A stretch of 8,313 nucleotides of DNA from JAVBOF01 sp031550915 (GTDB taxonomy: Bacteria; Bacillota; Clostridia; Christensenellales; MGBC116941). Shown one piece after another: positions 4,993 to 8,313 of the stretch; the first letter of the stretch is position 1, and each line of letters opens with the position of its first letter. Location of the stretch: the NCBI GenBank assembly GCA_031550915.1, contig JAVBOF010000146.1, positions 1 to 8,313 on the forward strand. The letters are read 5' to 3'. A model generated the notes under the pieces. That model saw nothing but the letters and a program-made list of their open reading frames with translations. It was not told the DNA's origin and did not search any database. The translations under genes were made by a program, and so were the position numbers.

Positions 4993-5281
4993 GATAATTT
5001 AGTGAATATGTGTTGTACGTCATAGTGACGCCTTGAAATGAAGGGGTATATTGTTTTGTACGTAACCTGTATGTACAGCATCGATATATCTCTTTCCAGA
5101 TAGCAAAAATCCCTCTCAGCTAGCTGAAAGGGGAGAGTGTGAGAGGGGAAACCGGCGCAATGGGGCTAGGTGTAGCGGTTAAAAATGGGCAGACTTCCCC
5201 CTTGGTTTGAAATTAGAATTTTTTAGGTTGTTTACCTGAGCGTAATTTCGCATCGTGGTGTACGGATAACCTTAAACCCGA
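4993..5281. other. Intergenic stretch between the mobilisation region and the insertion sequence
   Basis: I see no coding sequence here. It contains a terminator-like structure (5147-5105), the direct repeat TTGTACGT at 5013-5020 and 5056-5063 (43 bp apart, about four helical turns), the small dyads CGTCA/TGACG (near 5019-5031) and CTGTA/TACAG (near 5067-5078), and then about 130 bases with no feature I can name. The promoter for the mobC transcript should lie here, but no clear -35/-10 pair stands out. Confidence 0.4.
5105..5147 (-). terminator. Terminator with a competing upstream arm, ahead of the mobilisation genes
   Basis: On the minus strand CCCTTTCAGCT (5132-5122) pairs with AGCTGAGAGGG (5121-5111), 11 bp with one mismatch and a palindromic core TCAGCTAGCTGA, followed by ATTTTT (5110-5105). 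Upstream in the same transcript CCCTCTCA (5147-5140) can instead pair with TGAGAGGG (5118-5111), breaking the terminator stem. The order of the arms (competitor first) is correct for an antiterminator. The palindromic core would need a few unpaired bases to form a loop. Confidence 0.5.
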
Positions 5282-5289
5282 AATGTCAT
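5282..5289. repeat. Target site duplication, left copy
   Basis: AATGTCAT directly adjoins the left end of the insertion sequence and is repeated exactly at its right end (6795-6802). IS256-family elements usually duplicate 8 or 9 bases. Confidence 0.85.
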
Positions 5290-5315
5290 GAGACCATCCC
5301 GAAAACTGTGTAAAC
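5290..5315 (+). repeat. Left terminal inverted repeat of the IS256-family element
   Basis: 26 bases starting GA and ending CTGTGTAAAC; imperfectly matches the right end at 6769-6794, with the inner ten bases identical. Confidence 0.8.
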
Positions 5316-5361
5316 CTCTGGAAAGGTGATAAGATAGAAGCATCGAAACGGAGGTTTTCGC

Positions 5362-6612
5362 ATGGCAAAAAAGGATACAAGGACAAGGCAGGAACGGCAG
5401 GCCGACCGAAAAAAGCTGTATGAGATTCTACAGCAGGCGGGCGTGCAGATGGAAAGCTTTGAGGATGCGCAGGAACTGTTCAAGGACATGGTGGCCATGA
5501 CGCTGGGAAACGGGCTGGAGGGCGAACTTGAAGAAGAACTCGGCTACAGCAAGTACGACTACCGGAACAAAAACACCGACAACAGCCGCAATGGGCATAC
5601 GGAAAAGACGCTCAAAAGCAGCCTGGGAGAGATCGAACTAAGCGTGCCGCGCGATCGCAAGGGCGAATTTGAGCCGCAGTTGGTGAGGAAAAACCAGACC
5701 ACGTTGACTGGCGACATAGAAGAAAAAATCTTATCCATGTACGCAAAAGGCATGAGGACGGGCGACATTGAGGCGCATATTCGGGATATCTACGGCCTGT
5801 CGGTGTCGGACAGCACGATCAGCCGAGTGACGGATAAAATCCTGCCGTTGGTGCGCGAATGGCAGCAACGGCCACTTGAAAGTATATACGCGGTAGTATT
5901 TCTGGATGCCGTGCATTTTCACGTACGCAGTGAAGGCCAGATCGTCAAAAAGGCTGTATACATCGCCATCGGCGTGCAACTCGACGGCAAGCGTGATGTG
6001 CTGGGAATGTGGATCGGGGAGAACGAGAGCGCGAAGTTCTGGCTGGGCATTTTGAACGGGCTCAAGAATCGCGGCTTGGAAGACATCCTGATTATCTGTG
6101 TGGACGGGCTGAGCGGATTTACCAACGCAATTGAAGCGGTATATCCGAAAACCGAAATCCAGCAATGTGTGATTCATCAAATTCGCAACACCACCCGGTT
6201 CGTTTCATACAAGGATGTCAAAGAGCTAATGAAAGATATCAAGGAGGTCTACGCAGCAGCGGATGAACAATCGGCTCTTTACGAGCTGGAGGTATTTGAT
6301 GGCAAATGGGGTAAGAAGTATCCCCGGATTGCCGTATCCTGGCGGGATAAGTGGCCATATCTATCTACGTATTTCAAGTATCCAGCCGAAGTCCGAAAGC
6401 TGATTTATACAACAAACGCGATCGAGAATTTCAATCGGCAGTTGCGCAAGGTGACCAAATCCAAGCCGGTATTCCCGACGGATGACAGCCTGCTTAAAAT
6501 GCTGTATTTGGCCATGATCGATATCACGAAAAAGTGGATGGGCCGCCGCCAGGACTGGGGCGCGATACACTCACAGCTGGAGGTTTTCTTCGCAGACAGG
6601 CTCCCGGAGTAG
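5362..6612 (+). CDS. IS256-family transposase (Transposase_mut type)
   Basis: 416 residues, close to or slightly above the family's usual 390-410. The start has GGAGG at 5350-5354. The N-terminal third carries the DNA-binding part (LSVSDSTISRVTDKI at about 146-160 is the HTH). The DDE catalytic triad is visible: D182 in VVFLDAVHFHV, D248 in IICVDGLSGF, and E355 in YTTNAIENFNRQLR. The conserved QQCVIHQIRN (267-276) lies between the second D and the E, as expected for the family. It cuts and joins the element's ends and generates an 8-bp duplication. No frameshift or missing motif is visible, so it should be active. It is the only clearly plus-strand gene in the window. Its base composition is more GC-rich than the ATPase gene to its right. 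Confidence 0.95.
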   Translation: MAKKDTRTRQERQADRKKLYEILQQAGVQMESFEDAQELFKDMVAMTLGNGLEGELEEELGYSKYDYRNKNTDNSRNGHTEKTLKSSLGEIELSVPRDRKGEFEPQLVRKNQTTLTGDIEEKILSMYAKGMRTGDIEAHIRDIYGLSVSDSTISRVTDKILPLVREWQQRPLESIYAVVFLDAVHFHVRSEGQIVKKAVYIAIGVQLDGKRDVLGMWIGENESAKFWLGILNGLKNRGLEDILIICVDGLSGFTNAIEAVYPKTEIQQCVIHQIRNTTRFVSYKDVKELMKDIKEVYAAADEQSALYELEVFDGKWGKKYPRIAVSWRDKWPYLSTYFKYPAEVRKLIYTTNAIENFNRQLRKVTKSKPVFPTDDSLLKMLYLAMIDITKKWMGRRQDWGAIHSQLEVFFADRLPE

Positions 6613-6629
6613 CCAAATTCGACCGCCCC

Positions 6630-6669
6630 GTCAAGGGTAAATGTACGGCCGCGAGCGGCCGCCCTTGAC
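6630..6669 (+). repeat. Compound hairpin after the transposase gene
   Basis: GTCAAGGG (6630-6637) pairs with CCCTTGAC (6662-6669), and inside it CGGCCG (6646-6651) pairs with CGGCCG (6656-6661) across CGAG. The left arm has an 8-base bulge. It begins 18 bases after the transposase stop codon. There is no U-tract, so it may stabilise the transcript end or block read-through rather than act as a simple terminator. Confidence 0.55.
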
Positions 6670-6704
6670 ATGCCAGTCGAATCCGGCTAAAATGCAACCA
6701 AGGT

Positions 6705-6729
6705 GGAAATGCCGGTTCCCGGCGTTTCC
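6705..6729 (+). repeat. Second hairpin near the right end of the insertion sequence
   Basis: GGAAATGCCGG (6705-6715) pairs with CCGGCGTTTCC (6719-6729), 11 bp with one wobble and a three-base loop. There is no immediate U-tract, though the sequence beyond is T-rich. It could end transposase transcripts or shield the element from outside transcription. Confidence 0.5.
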
Positions 6730-6768
6730 GCCCACATTAAATTTTGCTCTGTTTTATCGTCTTTTACT

Positions 6769-6794
6769 GTTTACACAGAATCTGGGACATAGCC
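6769..6794 (-). repeat. Right terminal inverted repeat of the IS256-family element
   Basis: Reads GGCTATGTCCCAGATT then CTGTGTAAAC from the outer end inward on the minus strand; pairs imperfectly with 5290-5315. Confidence 0.8.
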
Positions 6795-6802
6795 AATGTC
6801 AT
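6795..6802. repeat. Target site duplication, right copy
   Basis: AATGTCAT, identical to 5282-5289. It lies 18 bases beyond the stop codon of the ATPase gene, so the insertion left that reading frame intact. Confidence 0.85.
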
Positions 6803-6820
6803 ACATAAACCAAATAAAGA

Positions 6821-8313
6821 CTATAGTTTTTTGGGGCCCTGCTTATGGAACTTATTCAATCCACCAGATATGTCAATAAAATCAGAAGCTTTTATACCGT
6901 CTATTTTGTCTTTTGACAAAAATATTGTTTGTAACCCAATCTGATTCGCGTATTCAATAATTGAAGGATATACTTTCTTGAATATTTCAATTCCCATTGG
7001 TTGGTTTGCTGAATCAATAATTAGTAACGGCATACAAATTAATCCATGGAAATGCTTCTTTAGATATGCAAACATACACAGATAAGTTAGAATTTGCAAG
7101 TGCGTTTGGCGTGCCATGCTACCAGGCGAATAATACTTCTTTGCATTATTCTGAGTATGTGCAGTATATAGAAATAATCTAAACGGATCAAATTCAACCG
7201 AAAAACCAGATTCAGCACGATCCTCATCTACATGTTTTACATGGACTTCTTTTGATAAGTATTTTTCAGTTAAAGCAATATTGAAATTTGTAACATTATT
7301 CTTATTAAAATTACCTCTTAATTGTTTTAATTCGCTTTTTAAATCCTTTATATGTTGCTCTAAAGTAATGACTTTGTTCATATCTACACTTTTTTCTACT
7401 ACAGAAAAATACGTTTCCAAAAGTCCTATTTTCTTAATAGCAACATCATATTCGAGTTCAGATGCTTGTGCTTTGAGTATATTTATCTGATTGTCGATTT
7501 TTTCTTTTTCAGCTTGAATCTTTCTAATTGAACTCTGATAATCAGTTAGTGCTAAAATTACCTTATCATCTTCAATATTTTTTATCATTTCCACAATAGC
7601 AGAACAATAATGTTCATATTGTGGTGTTTCTTTTACTATAGCATTTAAAATAGTTAACAAACGAGTTGTATGGGTCTTGCGCTCGACCATATTACTTGAT
7701 TGATTTTGCATATAGGTATACAATTTTATTTCTTCTGCTAAGGAGAATGAAGCTTTGGTTAAAAAAACAAGATCAGGAGAAATTGTTTTCTTAGTCCTTT
7801 CAAAATTTAACTTAAATTTTTTGAATGCGTCAGCATCTTTTGTGTTATCTCCAGTATACTTTATTTGCAGTTCATTAAAGAGTTTCTTAATCTTGTATAA
7901 ACTTGATTGATATTCAACATAAGTTTCATTGAGCTTTGAAAATTCTTTTTCAGATTGCTCTAAGTCTAACCGTTTTTTATATATTTGTTCGATATTCTCA
8001 TAATTGAAGAAAAAATCCATAATATTTCTAATTCTGATTTGATGTTTAAGCTCTTTTGCTTTGGTAAAAACCACACTTAGGTCGCCTAGTCCTTTCTCTT
8101 CAATAAAATTCAAGAAGCTAAAAGACCTAAATGTAACACTCTCATCAAAGACTTCTTCATATACTTCCAAGAAACGATGGTTATGCATATCATTTAGAAT
8201 TAAACATATGTTTTTTTTGTAAGTATCTGAACTAACAGCACTATATTCACTATCCATAGATCTTCGATAATAGAATTCATCTAGTAAAGATCGCTTGATC
8301 CATAAAAAAGTAT
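6821..8313 (-). CDS. Coiled-coil SMC/Rad50-like ATPase, C-terminal part (gene continues past the right edge)
   Basis: Open without interruption from the right edge to TAG at 6823-6821: 496 codons seen. The ATG at 8257 lacks an SD and the frame stays open above it for 18 more codons (FLWIKRSLLDEFYYRRS), so the real start lies outside. Numbering from that ATG, residues 91-130 and 240-318 are charged, heptad-like coiled coil (for example KIQAEKEKIDNQINILKAQA). The end is a C-terminal ATPase head: YSPGSMARQTHLQI (376-389) stands where the ABC signature falls, and MPLLIIDSANQ (409-419) is a Walker B strand with D415 but serine instead of the usual glutamate, followed by TIFLSKDK. The Walker A part must be upstream of the window. 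This design (split head, coiled-coil middle, D-S-x-N-Q Walker B) occurs in uncharacterised AAA/ABC ATPases of accessory and anti-phage loci. No exact family is recognised. It is much more AT-rich than the neighbouring genes. Confidence 0.65.
   Translation of the reverse strand, partial: TFLWIKRSLLDEFYYRRSMDSEYSAVSSDTYKKNICLILNDMHNHRFLEVYEEVFDESVTFRSFSFLNFIEEKGLGDLSVVFTKAKELKHQIRIRNIMDFFFNYENIEQIYKKRLDLEQSEKEFSKLNETYVEYQSSLYKIKKLFNELQIKYTGDNTKDADAFKKFKLNFERTKKTISPDLVFLTKASFSLAEEIKLYTYMQNQSSNMVERKTHTTRLLTILNAIVKETPQYEHYCSAIVEMIKNIEDDKVILALTDYQSSIRKIQAEKEKIDNQINILKAQASELEYDVAIKKIGLLETYFSVVEKSVDMNKVITLEQHIKDLKSELKQLRGNFNKNNVTNFNIALTEKYLSKEVHVKHVDEDRAESGFSVEFDPFRLFLYTAHTQNNAKKYYSPGSMARQTHLQILTYLCMFAYLKKHFHGLICMPLLIIDSANQPMGIEIFKKVYPSIIEYANQIGLQTIFLSKDKIDGIKASDFIDISGGLNKFHKQGPKKL

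Larger units (their letters stand above)
5290..6794 (+). mobile_element. IS256-family insertion sequence, complete, 1505 bp
   Basis: The left terminal repeat is GAGACCATCCCGAAAACTGTGTAAAC in two parts: GAGACCATCCC (5290-5300) and GAAAACTGTGTAAAC (5301-5315). The right end, read inward on the minus strand from 6794, is GGCTATGTCCCAGATT followed by CTGTGTAAAC (6794-6769). They agree at 16 of 26 positions, including a TCCC block and the whole inner CTGTGTAAAC, in the register I recall for IS256 ends (TCC then TGTGTAAA). An exact 8-bp duplication AATGTCAT flanks the element. It holds one intact transposase gene with 72 bases before it and about 180 after, the latter with two hairpins. Intact ends and duplication suggest a fairly recent insertion, and probably an active element. 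Confidence 0.9.

Noticed and set aside
4586..5002. Plus-strand 138-codon frame over the mobC start and hairpin cluster
   Set aside because: Cys/Trp-rich nonsense-like composition, no SD, overlaps oriT-like hairpins.
5731..6180. Minus-strand 149-codon frame inside the transposase gene
   Set aside because: Shadow of the GC-rich transposase coding sequence; antisense with no start signals.
5297..6787. Shorter insertion sequence ends beginning at TCCC on both sides
   Set aside because: This placement gives no matching flanking duplication; the longer ends give a perfect AATGTCAT repeat and the register known for IS256.
8255..8257. ATG as the start of the coiled-coil ATPase
   Set aside because: There is no SD in front of it and the frame remains open with plausible protein sequence to the window edge; an ATPase head needs upstream Walker A sequence.

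Overview
The window looks like part of an integrative mobile element from a low-GC Firmicute, most likely a gut Clostridia species. This rests on strong AGGAGG-type ribosome binding sites, intrinsic terminators with U-tracts, and protein types (small sigma factor, HTH excisionase-like protein, MobC) typical of Tn916/Tn1549-like and Tn6218-like elements. Every gene except the transposase of one insertion sequence is on the minus strand, so the element reads from right to left.

Right to left: (a) 8313-6821 is the 3' part of an AT-rich gene for a coiled-coil, SMC/Rad50-like ATPase, cut by the window edge. (b) 6794-5290 is a complete 1505-bp IS256-family insertion sequence on the plus strand, with terminal inverted repeats and a perfect 8-bp target duplication (AATGTCAT). 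It landed 18 bp beyond the ATPase stop codon. (c) 5289-4333 is a mobilisation region: a terminator-like structure, an ORF interrupted by an in-frame TGA, a dense cluster of hairpins that is a good oriT candidate, and a MobC-like relaxosome gene. The relaxase gene expected after mobC is absent. (d) 4301-1435 is a self-contained drug-response cassette: a MerR regulator with a TipAS-like C-terminal half, then an ABC ATPase and an ABC-2 permease overlapping by ATGA. Both transcription units start from promoters with a 19-bp spacer holding nearly the same dyad (ATTACGT-A-ACGTAAT), so the regulator probably controls itself and the transporter.

(e) 1397-708 is an elaborate leader followed by a small sigma-70-like gene. 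The leader has a 49-codon ORF with a good SD whose C-terminus resembles leader peptides before ribosomal-protection tet genes, then a terminator-like hairpin, then a perfect 15-bp hairpin that buries the sigma gene's Shine-Dalgarno. (f) 707-1 holds the sigma gene terminator, about 400 bp without a convincing gene, an attenuator-like structure, and the start of an excisionase-like HTH gene running off the left edge. An integrase would be expected just beyond.

Taken together this looks like the regulatory, cargo and mobilisation part of an element that has lost or never had its relaxase here, carries an inducible exporter, and has a possible defence-type ATPase beside it. The most unusual signals are the layered RNA control in front of the sigma factor, the paired MerR operators, the mobC without a relaxase, and the truncated ATPase with a non-canonical Walker B.
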